Assembly: GCF_032854445.1 (NCBI RefSeq)
Contig: NC_088302.1
Coordinates: 52,916,046-52,980,045 of the forward strand
Length of the DNA: 64,000 nucleotides
Direction: 5' to 3'
DNA from: Liolophura sinensis
Lineage: Eukaryota; Mollusca; Polyplacophora; Chitonida; Chitonidae
Positions within the stretch are counted from its first letter, which is position 1, and the number at the start of each line of letters is the position of its first letter. A program made the position numbers and the translations under genes. The notes beneath the pieces were generated by a model. The model did no database searches. It had not been told where the DNA came from and saw only the letters and a program-made list of their open reading frames with translations. Positions 46,844-59,745 of the stretch are shown one piece after another.

Positions 46844-49258
46844 TTTGATCAGAGGTAATGAGCGCTCCACGACTCATGCATACTTTTGTAAATCAACTGA
46901 GCTCCAGAACTGATGAACTCACTTTTCACGTAATATCCATCTCATCACAAACCTGAGCCTACTAGGTGATCATTTGAGTGTGAGAATCTTATATTGACGA
47001 CGAAGGAGGATTTTGAAAGCTATGATGTCTCAGGAGCAGGATTGATAATCTTGGGTAGAGCCTATCTGTTTGAGCAAAGTTGTGGCTCTGGAATCCTGAT
47101 ATCATCAATATAAGCTGTGTACGCAGTGTCGTGTGGACATACCATCCTCAATACCAGAGCAAAGTCTAAAGCCTTTTACACGGACCATCCAATATGCTAG
47201 TCAGTGAGTGTTAAGTGTGCTGAATGAATGACTTGTTGTTTGACATTTTTGATGTGTGACGGTCTAGAGGTGTGTATATATGTGTGGACAAGTCTTTTTT
47301 TTATCAAAACAGTTGTTGATGATTTTGAGATTACATATACATGATATGTACATAAGCATTTTTGATTGTTTTCTTAATTGAACCTAATGTAACTTAACTT
47401 ATCTTGTGCTTATTTGTTCAACTGTTATATTTAGGGTTGTTCTTTATTGTACTTACTGATGTTTTGTGAGTTCCAACTACTCTACTTGAAGAAATCCGTT
47501 ACTAGGCTAAATGAATGTGCTCTTCTCGCTGAAAGTCACTTCTCTATTGGATTTTCAGCAGATGATTTATTTTTTGTGACCACCTTCTTGTTAAAGCTGT
47601 CTGCAGTTCATTTGTATAGCCAAGTGGTTAGAGGTTAAAGTCATACCGTACGCAAAACTTGTGCAAATCTTCTTGGCATATTACATAGTGCTTATCACTG
47701 TCAGAGCTCTGGGTCTTTGCCTGGACTTCACATGTGTGGTATATATCCTATAAGATATTCTCTTAATATTATAGAATAGGGGTGGAGTATATATCTGACA
47801 CGATCTCAACTGCCATATCAAAAACGTGTCAATATTGGTATGTATTTATATTCATGCCCATGTGTAAGTAGGGGAATTTTTGCCACTGGCTACCATATTT
47901 AACAATATCAAAGTTTCAACACCACGTAACTTCTGAGGAAGACCTGGGTTCCTATGTATTCAAACAAGGTAGTCATAAGTTGCAAGTGCTTAGAAAGCCA
48001 AACATTAGAATAGGGAAGGACACAAATTGTGTCTGGTACATTGTTCTGAGGTAAGAAATCAGTCTGCAAATCTTCCTTGAGCAAAACATTTTAATTGTAG
48101 TTTTGTTAATATTTTTAGTTAAGTTCTAAGATGTTGGATAAAAATGGGGCCTGAACAGAAGAGTGGAATCTGAAGGGTTAGTAAGAGGATGGAAAATACG
48201 CTAAGGTGAAAGGAAAGCTCAGCAGAACTGATGAGCTATATTATTGTTGAGTTATAGACGTTTCAGTATTAATAAACATGTGTCGATAAATTATATATTT
48301 TACTGAAAATATAGTATTTCCGTAGACATTGTAATATCAGTGTAAATTGTCCGTGCCAAATGGGTTATTGGAATCCGTAAACAAATAGTTGATGTTGAGA
48401 AATGAATTATCGATATCAGTAAATGAATGAATTGATTTTGAGTCGATAAAAAGGGACCCATATACCGTGCCTTTTTGAGATTTTGAATACGACAATAGAT
48501 GTAACAGGGTACAATGTATAGCTTATACAGGTCAATACGAACACGTTAGTATTTGTCAGTGTGTATTTATCTTCGATTCACTACCTCGTCCTACGCATTG
48601 TACAAGAAAAACTACAACCACCAAAACGAATTTATTGTGATATTTGAAGTCCGTAGATTATGCATTTTAAAATATACATTGCCGTTCAGGTGTAATTTGA
48701 TGGGATTGATGATTAAGCCTAGTGATATTTTTTACATTGCTGTGAAATAAAGTTAACGTTTGTGAGTTTAGAATAGATCAAATAGTTTTGGTTATGTTTT
48801 GCACGACGAAAGAAAGCTCCTTTGACCAGGGATTACCTTCAACCGGCCTGTTCCATGGCAGGACAGCTGCACAATATGTATAGCATGTTAGGTGCGATTA
48901 TTTTCCTCGTTTCCGTCATATAGTTGATCGTAGTCAACGTGGTCCTTAATTGCTGATTTAACACACTTTCATTTGCTTCGCTGCAAACCCACTAGCCCTT
49001 GATCGTTGTGCATGGCCTCAGCATGTTCGAATCCGATTTCCGCTACGGTCCGATGGGTTTTCAAGGCGCTGCCTTATTTCCCCTATCCATACACTTGGCA
49101 GTCATCACAAAAATCAAAACGTCTGGAGATACAGTTAAATCTTTAAACTCTGGATCCAGTAGAACTCGGGGATATTTATGGTAGCAATCTTTACATGAAA
49201 TCACATGGGACATACCGAACTCCTGCTGTCATTTCTGAGGCTTCTGTCATCACGAGCT
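46844..49258. other. METAP1D 3' flank, no further gene seen
   Basis: The first AATAAA after the METAP1D stop is at 48271-48276, a second at 48746-48751, so the 3' UTR may be long. No other gene or named repeat except the 32-bp word at 48444 treated under findings. Confidence 0.4.
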
Positions 49259-49271
49259 CAACATATATTCT

Positions 49272-49499
49272 TTTTTTTTTTCACTTATACGACGGCGGCC
49301 AGCATTATTGTGGGTGGAAACCGGGCAGCGCCCGGGGGAAACCCACGACCATCCGCAGGTTGCTGACAGACCTTCTCACGTACGGCCGGAGAGGAAGCCA
49401 GCATGAGCTGGACTTGAACTCACAGCGACCGCATTGGTGAGAGACTCCTGGGTCATTACGCTGCGCTAACGCTTTAACCGACTGAGCCACGGAGGCCCC
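49272..49499 (-). mobile_element. SINE with 13-bp target duplication, minus orientation
   Basis: Poly-T, then CACTTATACGACGGCGGCC, GGGAAACCCACGACCATCC, GACTTGAACTCACAGCGACC and ending TGAGCCACGGAGGCCCCC. It is very close to the 21060 copy but lacks the last 3'-tail segment. Perfect repeats CAACATATATTCT lie at 49259-49271 and 49500-49512. Confidence 0.92.
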
Positions 49500-49512
49500 C
49501 AACATATATTCT

Positions 49513-52500
49513 ACATTAACTTATAACTATCAACCAATGTCCGAACAGTGCATAGTCGTTCTCTAAAGTTTTTGTATTCTGGGTGTGTGGACAAAATTAC
49601 GATTAGCCGGCAGCTAGCTGGCACAATGGCGTAGTTCCTCTCGGGTGCATGGGATTGTGGTGGGTCCTTTTCTCCCATGTTTTGCGGTTTTGTTCTCATT
49701 ACGTCCAGTTGTTTTAGAATATGTTGGTTAGCCTGAAGTTCAAAACATATACATGATGCAGAATAGATGAACTACTGCCCACAACGTTTATCGCTTGGTG
49801 GATATCGTTAAATGAGATTTTGTAAATTCAGTCAAAAGAGGGATTTGAATGGCCAAAATGCGTTCACATCAATGATTTATACTGATAGACGCGCTTGTGC
49901 AGAAACAGTAATGTGGAAAATGGTTAGTGAAGTTTTTGCATGGACAAGATGATGGCGATTAGTGATCAAAATCAGGTTAATTCCACGAAGGCTGCGTAAC
50001 ATACATAATGTACAAATGATCTCAGTTGCAATTGCCTCGTCAAAGTATATACGAAGATACATCAAGTATAAGTACAGCTCATAAGAAGATGTGACATTCT
50101 AATCCTTTCGTTTTCACCTAGCTCTGAATTTTCTTCCCCGCCAGTCCTGTAGCATTCTTGGAGTGGAGTTGTGTATATATCCTCCCGGCACAGAAAACAA
50201 ACAATAGCCTTCCGTTTTGATTTCCCAAGGAAGACTGCCGGTAATCAGGTATAGCCTAGGTCTCTCTGTGTTCAACTCTTCTCACTTAACATTCTTATGT
50301 AGCTCAGGGGCTTGCTTACGTCCGCTTGGTTAGGTAAAGCTTTTAAGCATCCCTTCGATTTAATGGGTTTCCTTTAGCAGCGATCAGCTTTACTTAAAGA
50401 AGCTCTCATCGCGAAAGCATCTTTTTACCTTGCAAAGTTTGAAGATGAAATAAAAGTGCTGGCTGTGTAAGGGAACTGCTGTTTTTTCTGTCTTTTTGCA
50501 ACCCAAGTTGCATCTGTGAACAGAGCTCATGCAAAACGACATGCACTAAATCCAGATGTCTTGGACGGTCATCATTTAGAGCTCGAGCCACCGACATTGT
50601 GTTGAACCGTAACATCCAAATAATAGAATCAAGACGGTTTTATGCTAGTTCCATAAATCAGGGTTAGTATTTAACAAATACCGATTAACATGATGAATGG
50701 GAAACAAGTTTTAACGTATACGACTGTGGCAGGTTTTTGCAGAAGCTGGAGTGCCCCTACTCTGTGGGTAGGAACTTATGAAATTTTGATGTGTTTAGAC
50801 GGGACGCTTTTTTTTCAAAGCAAATAAATATTCGACCAAGTGTGTTTTTTTTTAAAGTTTCCTTAGTTCTTCAATAACGTGTACAACATGAAATAAGATG
50901 ATTGACAGGAATGATGATCAGACTGGGTACACTGTACCTGAATAACACGCTTTAGATTGGAAATGTGTCTGTACAAATGGCAGATCACTGAAAGTATGCA
51001 AGATCATCGTACTTATTTCTGTGTTTGTAAATTAACCATACTTCAAAGATTCAGACAAGGTTTTAAAAGAAAAGATAACAGATGATATGACTTTAGTTAT
51101 TTTGGAAGAGGAATGGAAACAAACTTAAACGTCCAGAGCAATTTTGTTATGAAGTGTTTGACAACTGTATAAATGTACTTTTAATCTGGAATTCTTATCA
51201 GTCCATGGTTTACGTCATGTTAGAGGAATCTAAAACATCATGTTGAGCCATTCGTACACGTACATGTACCTAACGCTCATATGGCTAAAAGGCAAAACAT
51301 TGTCCGTGTAGTGTCAGAAATAACTCGCGCCTGATAGGTTAAAATTTATAACACGACGGCGCTTTCGATTTTCTCAGTTTGAGCAATTTTGTTTACTTTG
51401 AATTGCGATGTATTGGTTATGTAACAAAAATCAAACAGGTGTGTTTTGGTGTACTTTACCGATGTACATACATAATCGGTCTAGTGACGTCTTTTCATTT
51501 AACGATTGAAACGATAAAAAGGGACCCATATACCGTGCCTTTTGGTGGTATACTTTGATTCCATTACATTCCTGCTTCTGGGCTAATTGGATTTAAAACA
51601 TTCATGCTAATTTAGTAAAATTACATCCTGACCCTGTGCAAATAATCTAGCGTAAACCTATGCTGTGGGCAAATTAGGGCTTCGTACTCGTAAGTATGTA
51701 AACCTATCTTCCAGATGCCCTCAGTTCCATTATAACTACAACACCTGGCTCTTAGCTAATACCCAAACTTGATTTAGCTTAAGGTTTGCAGTTCAATCCC
51801 TGACTTTGGTGCTATCACATGTACATTTACATCATAATGCTAAAGAATTAAAAATTGCTTGATTCGTCTACTCATTGATATACTGTATAAGGCTATTTTA
51901 CTCTATATGCTCTCTGAGTACAGCCATGAGTCAAACATTACTAGGAGTTTTTTTTTTTTTTTTTTTGCTTTTTACATTTATTTGCCAAAGATTGATATTA
52001 TGTACAACAAGACCTGCACTAATGCAGGTAGAGTAGTTTAACAGAACTAAGGGTCGACATGTTGTCTAATTTGCTGGATTGTGATTGATAGGAAGCCAGC
52101 AAAATAAGGATAAAATTGTAAAAAGGAACGTCTAGAAATGTACGCTTTTATTGATCTGATAGGAGGCTGTAAAATATATTTAGCAATTTTTTAAACATAC
52201 GTTTGGGCCAACATTTAAATTAGAATGCTAAAATATGAAACTCGGGTTTTCCTCTTTTTATTTTATCCCCGCCAGAGAAATTTGGCAACACCATGCACGA
52301 TATATCATCTGTACGATTTGTACTAAATGCAGACGACTTAGAACTTGGCAGGCCTACAGGAAGAAATATTTACGCTTTGTATTTATCAGTCAAAGAATCT
52401 AAAGATGGTAATATGTAACTAGCTCATGAACCAGAGTGCAAAGGTCTGTCTGACATTGAACTTTTAGGTGTTCAAGTCTTCTGTTTCCAATGATCCAACT

Positions 52501-53560
52501 TGTTAGAGAAAGTCCCTAAGCCAATTCACTCATAATGTTCAAAGTCCATTTAATATTCTTCCTTCAATTACGTCTAATGACCGAAAGTTCAAAAGAAAAT
52601 CTAGACGTTAAGAATTTACCGACAAACAAACAATTATAAGAGTCAAACCTACATGTAAAACCCTTTTTTATTTCCTCTCAGACGGTTTCAAAGAAATACT
52701 GCATTATTCTGAAGGATTACTTAAATGACACAGATTTTTTTTCTGTTATGAAAGTGAAGAAACATTTATGATTTCTCATATATAAAAGCAGATATGAACA
52801 GCAAAAAAAAAAGCTAAGTGGATGAAATGAAATTTTCGTGTTTCTTGGACTGAAATACGTAATAAGTAGGCCCTCACCTGTTAAATCTTGTGTAACAAAG
52901 TACGTGCATTTGTTGTTTTAGAAATTGGTCTAGCGATCATTGAGCCGGAACATTCATTATGGTTGTAGGCTGGTGTTTATTTGTTTCGATGCCTAAATAG
53001 CCTACACAAAATTGTCCATATTGTTACAGTAGTTCCTTTGTCTGGCCTTTATCGTCCCAGAATAGCGTTTTTTTCAATTTTTCTTGATGACTTATATTGC
53101 AGAAAAGACGCAAGGAATGCTCTAGGCAAATGAGTGAAATCAGTATTCAAATCGTGTACAATGTTAGTATATAAGTTACTCGGTGTTCAAATCGTGTACA
53201 ATGCCACATGTGGGTCTAGATCATTTTTTGTTGTCCCATTGACAATCAAGGTAAAATTGTTTACAATGATATAGTTTTTTTTAATCATATTAGGAATACC
53301 ATCTGACAAAATGAATGGCGTATTCGTAATATGACACGTGAACATATAATTTCATCCCATTTCCCAGAAGGCTCTCAATTTCAGTTAAACCCAAAACGAT
53401 GTGGTTCTTTTTAAAGATGTTATAAAATACAATACAGTCAACAATATATTTTAAGTAGATATTTTGTGACATATATGTGCGAAAAAAGCTAACGGTATTG
53501 GCAACCGTTATAACAGGTAGGCCTACATGTGTGCAAGGGTCTTCCTTGTAAAACTTAAAG
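49513..53560. other. Intergenic, no gene seen
   Basis: 4 kb without convincing exons. A poly-T run lies at about 51948-51966, and an 18-bp direct repeat TTCAAATCGTGTACAATG occurs twice near 53147 and 53190. Confidence 0.45.
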
Positions 53561-53564
53561 GTGG

Positions 53565-54075
53565 ACAAAACATAAACATGACATACAGTTCATATGAAAG
53601 AGTGTGAAAAGTTATTCCTAAATGTGGTCTTCAATATTTTTCCGATTTTTCGTGAAGGAGAAAAAGAAACTTGGAAATAATTTTTGTATGGTGGGTATTT
53701 GGGACCACCTTTTGGTAATTATAGTCTTTGTTTAATAATGTCAAAAATGAGGATGTAACACAGGTTTAATAAATATTTTTGCACTAGAATTTGTTCTTTT
53801 CAGGTAACAAATGTATTAGACCTCAGTTTGGATTATATTTATATTTTCAATATGTTCATAAATATTATCATAATTTAGGTTAAATATATCCTTATTTAGA
53901 ACATTATTATGCAACAACAATAATACCAAAAGTTGGACCAAATACCCACCATACAAAAATATTTTCAAATACCCTTTTCTCTTGAAAGAAAAATTTTAAA
54001 AATACTAAAGATCACATTTACAAATAAGTTTTGACGCTCTTTCGTATGATTTTGGCATCATTTTTATGTTTTCTT
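53565..54075. mobile_element. Foldback / MITE-like element with long inverted arms
   Basis: The left arm (about 53565-53755) and right arm (about 53890-54075) are inverted copies. The best-kept core is TTTTGTATGGTGGGTATTTG at 53681-53700, with its reverse complement near 53939-53958. Outer parts match as CATATGAAAGAGTGT versus CATACGAAAGAGCGT and ACATAAACATGA versus ACATAAAAATGA. There is no open frame inside. Target duplications and exact ends are not resolved. Confidence 0.75.
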
Positions 54076-54986
54076 CTTCATTAATGATTTCCAGGCGCTA
54101 AACGTAATTTGAAAGGAATAGACAAAAAACCTTCTGCTATGCCCACTGAGAAAATGAATTGATTTTTACACCTGCAAGTTAGGTTAATGAAGGCCCTTTA
54201 CCTTTCATCTGGTTGAAATGAGACTGCTTGTTCACAGGCCACTGTAGCCTACTTGTTACATTTTTTTAAACTCCAGGCAGCAAACTTGTAGCATATAACA
54301 CGATTTTGCAATGACGTAACGGGCCAATTTCGATGCAAACAACCCAATGATGGCGCTAATTCAACACAAAAAGTAAAATTATAACGACTAATGGCTTGAT
54401 ATCATATAACGGCTCATGCTATTTTATCATGGTGATAATTACAGTGGTGAATGAATTCCAATGGACCCAGTGGTTAAAATGTCACGGTCACTAACATATA
54501 GGCTGATATCAAGAACAACAACATATGGACCTCTGTTCTCACCCCAGGGATTCCACAGAGTTGTCCAGGGTTACGCACTTTCCCTTTCACTCCACGCTGT
54601 GCGTGAATTAGTTTTGTGCTTCAAGTATTCAGCACATCACACATTTGAGTCACAATGCTTATTTCTGAGGAAACCCATTCTATGTTTAGTATTGACCCGC
54701 GCTCTCTGTTATGACGTGTAGCATTTGTCAGGGGAGTGTGGTTCTAATAGAGTAGGATCCTGCACTAAGCCTTGTTGTTTCTCAGATCGACTCCTCCGAG
54801 CTATAAGGCCCAAGAGGAATGGGAGCGGCGGGGATTTGACAGGACCACCATTACGGTTTCTGGAAGCGCATTAAAGAATTAATCACTATCTATGCGGTTG
54901 CTGGCCGCCGATGGGCGGTAGTGTTGCAGTAGAGTGATATTTATCTTGGAGCGATTGAATCGGCCAAGAAGCCAGGCGGTGCCATC

Positions 54987-55064
54987 ATGTCCAGGGGAAG
55001 ATACATACAGTACCAGCTCACGCCGGATCCTCCCCTCTCGCCAGGCCCATCAATAGAATTTGGA
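54987..55064 (+). CDS. Likely first coding exon of an unidentified gene
   Basis: ATG in context GCCATCATGTCC, 26 codons (MSRGRYIQYQLTPDPPLSPG and six more), then a strong donor GGA/GTAAGT in phase 0. The upstream 200 bp is more GC-rich than its surroundings, as near a promoter. The peptide is Pro-rich and I do not recognise it. No second exon is evident before the window ends, so the gene would continue through a first intron of at least 9 kb. Confidence 0.4.
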
Positions 55065-55624
55065 GTAAGTCATTTTTATTGTATGCACGCGCCACCTGTA
55101 CACTAGGCATTCACTTCATACCTACCAGTCCGTGCAAGGTATCATGCTCACGAACTCAAACCGTCCTGAAGAACTGTCAAGAATTTCACTGACTCCGAAA
55201 ACGTATTTTCAATCATAGTCTGTTCATTGATAATGTCAATTGAAAACGATTTTCAATACTGAAATCGACAACACCACATTTAATAGATTTTCATTTGGCT
55301 TTTGGATTTGATATCAAATGTGTTACAATGTGTTTAGCTTACAATGCAACGCAATATTTAGTTCGCAAAACCAGTGTGCATATTGGTTTTATTATATGAT
55401 TTGTAATCGAGTTGTATGTTCAGTATGTATACACAGCTTTCCTTTATAGTTTGGATGTTATTTTGGCAAAATAATCTTACAATTGGTTTTGAATAGACAT
55501 AATTACACGATTTTCATTCAAATCACATCTGTTGCTAAAGCAATGTAGCAACTGGCATACAAAATGATACATAAACCGGAAACAACAACCAGTAGCATCC
55601 CTTACTCTCACAGCTTTCTGTTCA

Positions 55625-55682
55625 TCGTCATATGACTGAAAAATTGTTAAGTACGACGTTAAACCCCAAGCACTCATTCACA
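55625..55682 (+). repeat. 3' tail of second SINE-like family
   Basis: CATATGACTGAAAAATTGTT, then AAGTACGACGTTAAACCCC and AAGCACTCATTCAC. The first 19 bases match the end of the repeat at 26418-26612. The copy is truncated at the 5' side. Confidence 0.7.
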
Positions 55683-56274
55683 GCTTTCTATGGCGCGCTG
55701 ACCTATATTTCTTTGACTCCCACATGGGCTATTATTGCTGATGGATTGCGGATGTTTGTAAATTGTATCAATATTAACTACTTTTGTATTCATTCTGAAC
55801 TCTGTATACTTGTGTTGAAGGGCATACCAGACCTCCATCAGACTTGTTCAACCGTAAAAGTTCCAAGTCGTTATCTTTTTGGACTGGTTGTAAATAGCTG
55901 AAGAAAAAAACCCCTCCATTAACCCAACTGTTCCCATGAGCATGCTGTGAGCTAATCAATATACATATGGTTGGCGGTGCGCATCTGCTTGTTCTTTGAC
56001 CTCACATCATGTGTAGAATCGATTTACTGTCGATATACCACAACAAGCCGCGTACAATCCTAGATGCTTTACCAGGGACGCACTAATCCTGGAACGAAAT
56101 TACATGATGTTCCTTTGGCTCACGTCACTTTGGAAACAGCAACCACCTGCTATTTAGTTACACTTTCGTTTTGCTTTGCGCACGTCACCAAGCACCAAAA
56201 CACTTAAGGAAATAATTTAATATATCAGTGGACATGTTAGCGCATGTTGTTAAACCAGAACAGTGAAGATACAT

Positions 56275-57605
56275 CGCAGAGACAATGTTCTTACAGCTAT
56301 ATGATTAGGACGAGAGATGGTATAGAGGCTTCACTATGCTCTTACAGCTTGGCGATTAGCTGATAGGCGGACAGAGGACGTACATGAGCTTTACAATAAT
56401 CTCACCGCTTGATAACTTGGGATGGAGAATCTACAGACTTTACAATGTTCTCACAAGTTGATAATTAGGGAAATAGAACACAGGGACTTTACAATGTTCT
56501 CACAGTTTGATGACTAGGGAGAAAGAACGTACACAGGTTTTACAGTGTTCTCGCAGATTGATGACTAGAAACAGAGAACGTACATAGGGTGTACAATGTT
56601 CTCACAGATTGATGACAAGGGACAGAGAACGTACATAGGGTTTACAATATTCTCACATGCTGATGACTAGGGACAGAGAACGTACATAGTGTTTACGATG
56701 TTCACGCAGATTGGTGACTAGGGACAGATAACGTACATAGAGTTTACAGTGTTCTCACAGATTGATAATTAGGGACTGAGGGCGTACATAGGGTTTACAA
56801 TGTTCTCGCAGATTGATGACTAGGGACAGATTACGTGCACAGGGTTTATAATGTTCTCACAGATTGATAATTAGGGACAGAGAACGTACATAGTGTTTAC
56901 AATGTTCTCACAGATTGATGACTAGAAACAGAGAACGTACATAGGGTGTACAATGTTCTCACAGATTGTTGACAAGGGACAGAGAACGTACATAGGGTTT
57001 ACAATATTCTCACATGTTGATGATTAGGGACAGAGAACATACATAGTGTTTACGATGTTCTCGCAGATTGGTGACTAGGGACAGATAACGTACATAGAGT
57101 TTACAGTGTTCTCACAGATTGATAATTAGGGACTGAGGGCGTACATAGGGTTTACAATGTTCTCGCAGATTGATGACTAGGGACAGATTACGTGCACAGG
57201 GTTTACAATGTTCTCACAGATTGGTAATTAGGGACAGAGAACGTACATAGTGTTTACAATGTTCTCACATGTTGATGACTAGGGAAAGAGACCGTAGATA
57301 GGGTTTACAATGTTCTCACAGATTGGTAATTAGGGATACGGAACTTACATAGGGTTTACAATGTTCTCACAGATTGATGACTAGAGACAGACAACATACA
57401 TAGGTTTCACAATGTTCTCACAGATTGATAATTAAGGGCAGAGAACGCACATAGGGTTTACAGTGTTCTCACAGATTGATAATTAGGGAGAGAGAACACT
57501 GGCTTAAACAATGTCTCACAGATTGACGACAAAAGACAGAGTACCTAGAGACCAACTTTATAGTGTTCTCTCAGTTTGGTGAATAGGGACAGAGAGCAAA
57601 GAGAC
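56275..57605. repeat. 51-bp minisatellite with 357-bp higher-order unit
   Basis: About 25 units around ACAGAGAACGTACATAGGG, TTTACAATGTTCTCACAG and ATTGATGACTAGGG. Unit variants recur in the same order at a spacing of 357 bp (seven units): the block from 56571 repeats from 56928. The edges are more diverged than the centre. Confidence 0.95.
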
Positions 57606-58946
57606 CATATCATGTTTGAAGGTTACATACAGTGTAGAGACAATATCTTTAGAGCCTAGTGGCATCGAAGCTAGTTTTCTGTTGCAAGTGGCTACGTGAT
57701 TCAAAATTGGCGCATATATTTATATAAGGATGCTGACAATGACTTGAATATCTCCTCACTCAAGATGTTCAATTCTGTGTGCGTATGTGTAGATAGACAA
57801 CATATTAATAACGCGAACGACAAAAGACAACCGTCTTGACCTCTCCACCACGAATTGTAGACTTATACATGTATCCTCAAAACGGCCATATCTCTATATT
57901 AGAGAGTTGCCACTCAACAGATGTAGCAACTGATAACTCTTAAATTCCTTAGGGACTTATTTCCCTCAGTAACAGAAAAAAGCTGGATTCCTTTACACTT
58001 ACCGAGATTAAGTCTGGATTCAAACTTTTCTAACGTTTATGAGGGCTGACAGGCCATTACATATAACATAAAGCCATATAATAATGTGGAAAAACAACAT
58101 GGAAATCTCCGCTATGTGCTATGTTTATCTCCGATTAAGAACAAATCTATTTGAAACTCTCGTAAACATTGTTAGAAAGCAAAACTGCTTTCAAACAACA
58201 TCGCACACCAATCTTACACGTGAAAGAAAGTATCAGAACTATATTCAGCCTGAAGGCGGCCGATTCAAATCGTAGATCCTTCTGCCTCGTAGATTTGCCT
58301 CTTCCAATAGACAGAGTGGACAGTGCTAATGGAATTAACGTACTGACCCGACTACAGGTTGGTGTTAACGAGTTTAATTAGCTCTGGCCATCCAAAGACA
58401 AAACATGGTCATGAGCTCATCTCCCGGGACCTCTCGGTGTTCACAGCTTATGGATTGAACACGGCCACACCTGTAACCAGGGCTAGGTTATATACCTCAC
58501 ACATGGTATTTGGAAGCCTTGGCATATGGAACATTTGCTTAATATATCTAGAAGGGCATAAGAGTGAAAAAATACAACCTCATATAACAAGAGCTGTAAG
58601 CAGTCAATGTTGAATATTGTTGAGTGGTCATGGGGAGTATAGATTGAGATAGTGTAAGAATATCGACTGTCTTTTCCTGAGTCAGGGAAACCAGAACTGA
58701 TTGGATGTGCATCTGAGATTCTTGTTGGGTGTACCATTTTACTGCATGTACATAAATGCCTGTATTCTTCGATGGATAGATATACATACACAACGGTTAC
58801 CTTGTGGATTGTAAACAAAATCCTAGAAGAAAAATTCATAAAGTAGACTGTTGTAGCATTTCCAGCCTTCAGTAAAGACAGGAATAAACGGCATATGAGT
58901 CCATTGACTTGATTGACTGGTGCTTAAAGCTGTGTTCAAGGAGTTT

Positions 58947-59105
58947 CCATTTATATGATGGCGGTTTTTAGATTTATGGGAGGAGAAAACCACCCTACTT
59001 GACATGCTTTTTGACTTAAAGCCGCAGTCGAAGTAGCGAAAGCTGGATTCGAACGCACGATCTCATTGGTCAAATACGCAGTTAGCCAACGTTTTAACAC
59101 TAGGT
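58947..59105 (-). repeat. tRNA-derived SINE-like fragment, minus orientation
   Basis: On the minus strand it carries a B-box-like GTTCGAATCC preceded by a GGCTAACTGCG stretch, then a region ending CATATAAATGG where other copies have CGTATAAGTG. The AGCTGGATTCGAACGCACG context is typical of a tRNA T-arm. Diverged. Confidence 0.5.
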
Positions 59106-59584
59106 ACAATGTCGAGGTGTAGATACGTTGTACATCTGTTTATTGGAGAAACATCTAGCTACGCATCGAAATCCGTTTCGTGACATTATGTACATTTATG
59201 CTTATATTGGGAACCGTATTTCTTATGAAACAGTTTGCAGCTCTGCCTAAACAAACTGAAGTCCAGGCAGATGTAACTTGTTCTCATTATTAGAAACACG
59301 TTGGCTGGATTTAGATGGCAAGGAGATTGATTGCAATGAGTCATGGGGCTCTCGTCCTACCGAGAGTGGACCACTGCACCATGGAAATCAATCAAGGCTT
59401 AACTTCTCCGCTTCCCTTCCCAATCACCCATCACCATTATAGAATACGATATATATTCACAAAAAGGGATTATTTTTTTCTTTTCTTAGCTCTCAATGCC
59501 TGTGGCTGCTCGGCGACAATATGTGGACACTTCTGTCGTCGTTTCCGTTGCCTAAAATCCTTTGAAGACCACTTGAATTTCTGA

Positions 59585-59745
59585 CATGGTTTTGAAGGGT
59601 AGGGAAGTCCCGGGTTCGATTCTAGGTGTTGTTTGTAGGTCTGTAGGCTTTTCAGACACCTGTCTAGGTGTTGACACCTCGGCTGTTTATTCTAGCCCAA
59701 AACTTTAACGCCGCCAAACAAGTGAAATATATTAAAGTAAAATAA
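59585..59745 (+). repeat. tRNA-derived SINE-like fragment
   Basis: B box CGGGTTCGATTCTAGG at about 59610, then TTAACGCCGCCAAACAAGTG and AAATATATTAAAG. This resembles the CGCCG-TATAAGTGAAATATT tail of the main SINE family. The A box is unclear. Confidence 0.5.

Noticed and set aside
50449-50640. Cysteine-rich frame (CNPSCICEQSSCKTTC)
   Set aside because: No start codon, no matching second exon and no signal of selection; toxin-like spacing is probably accidental.
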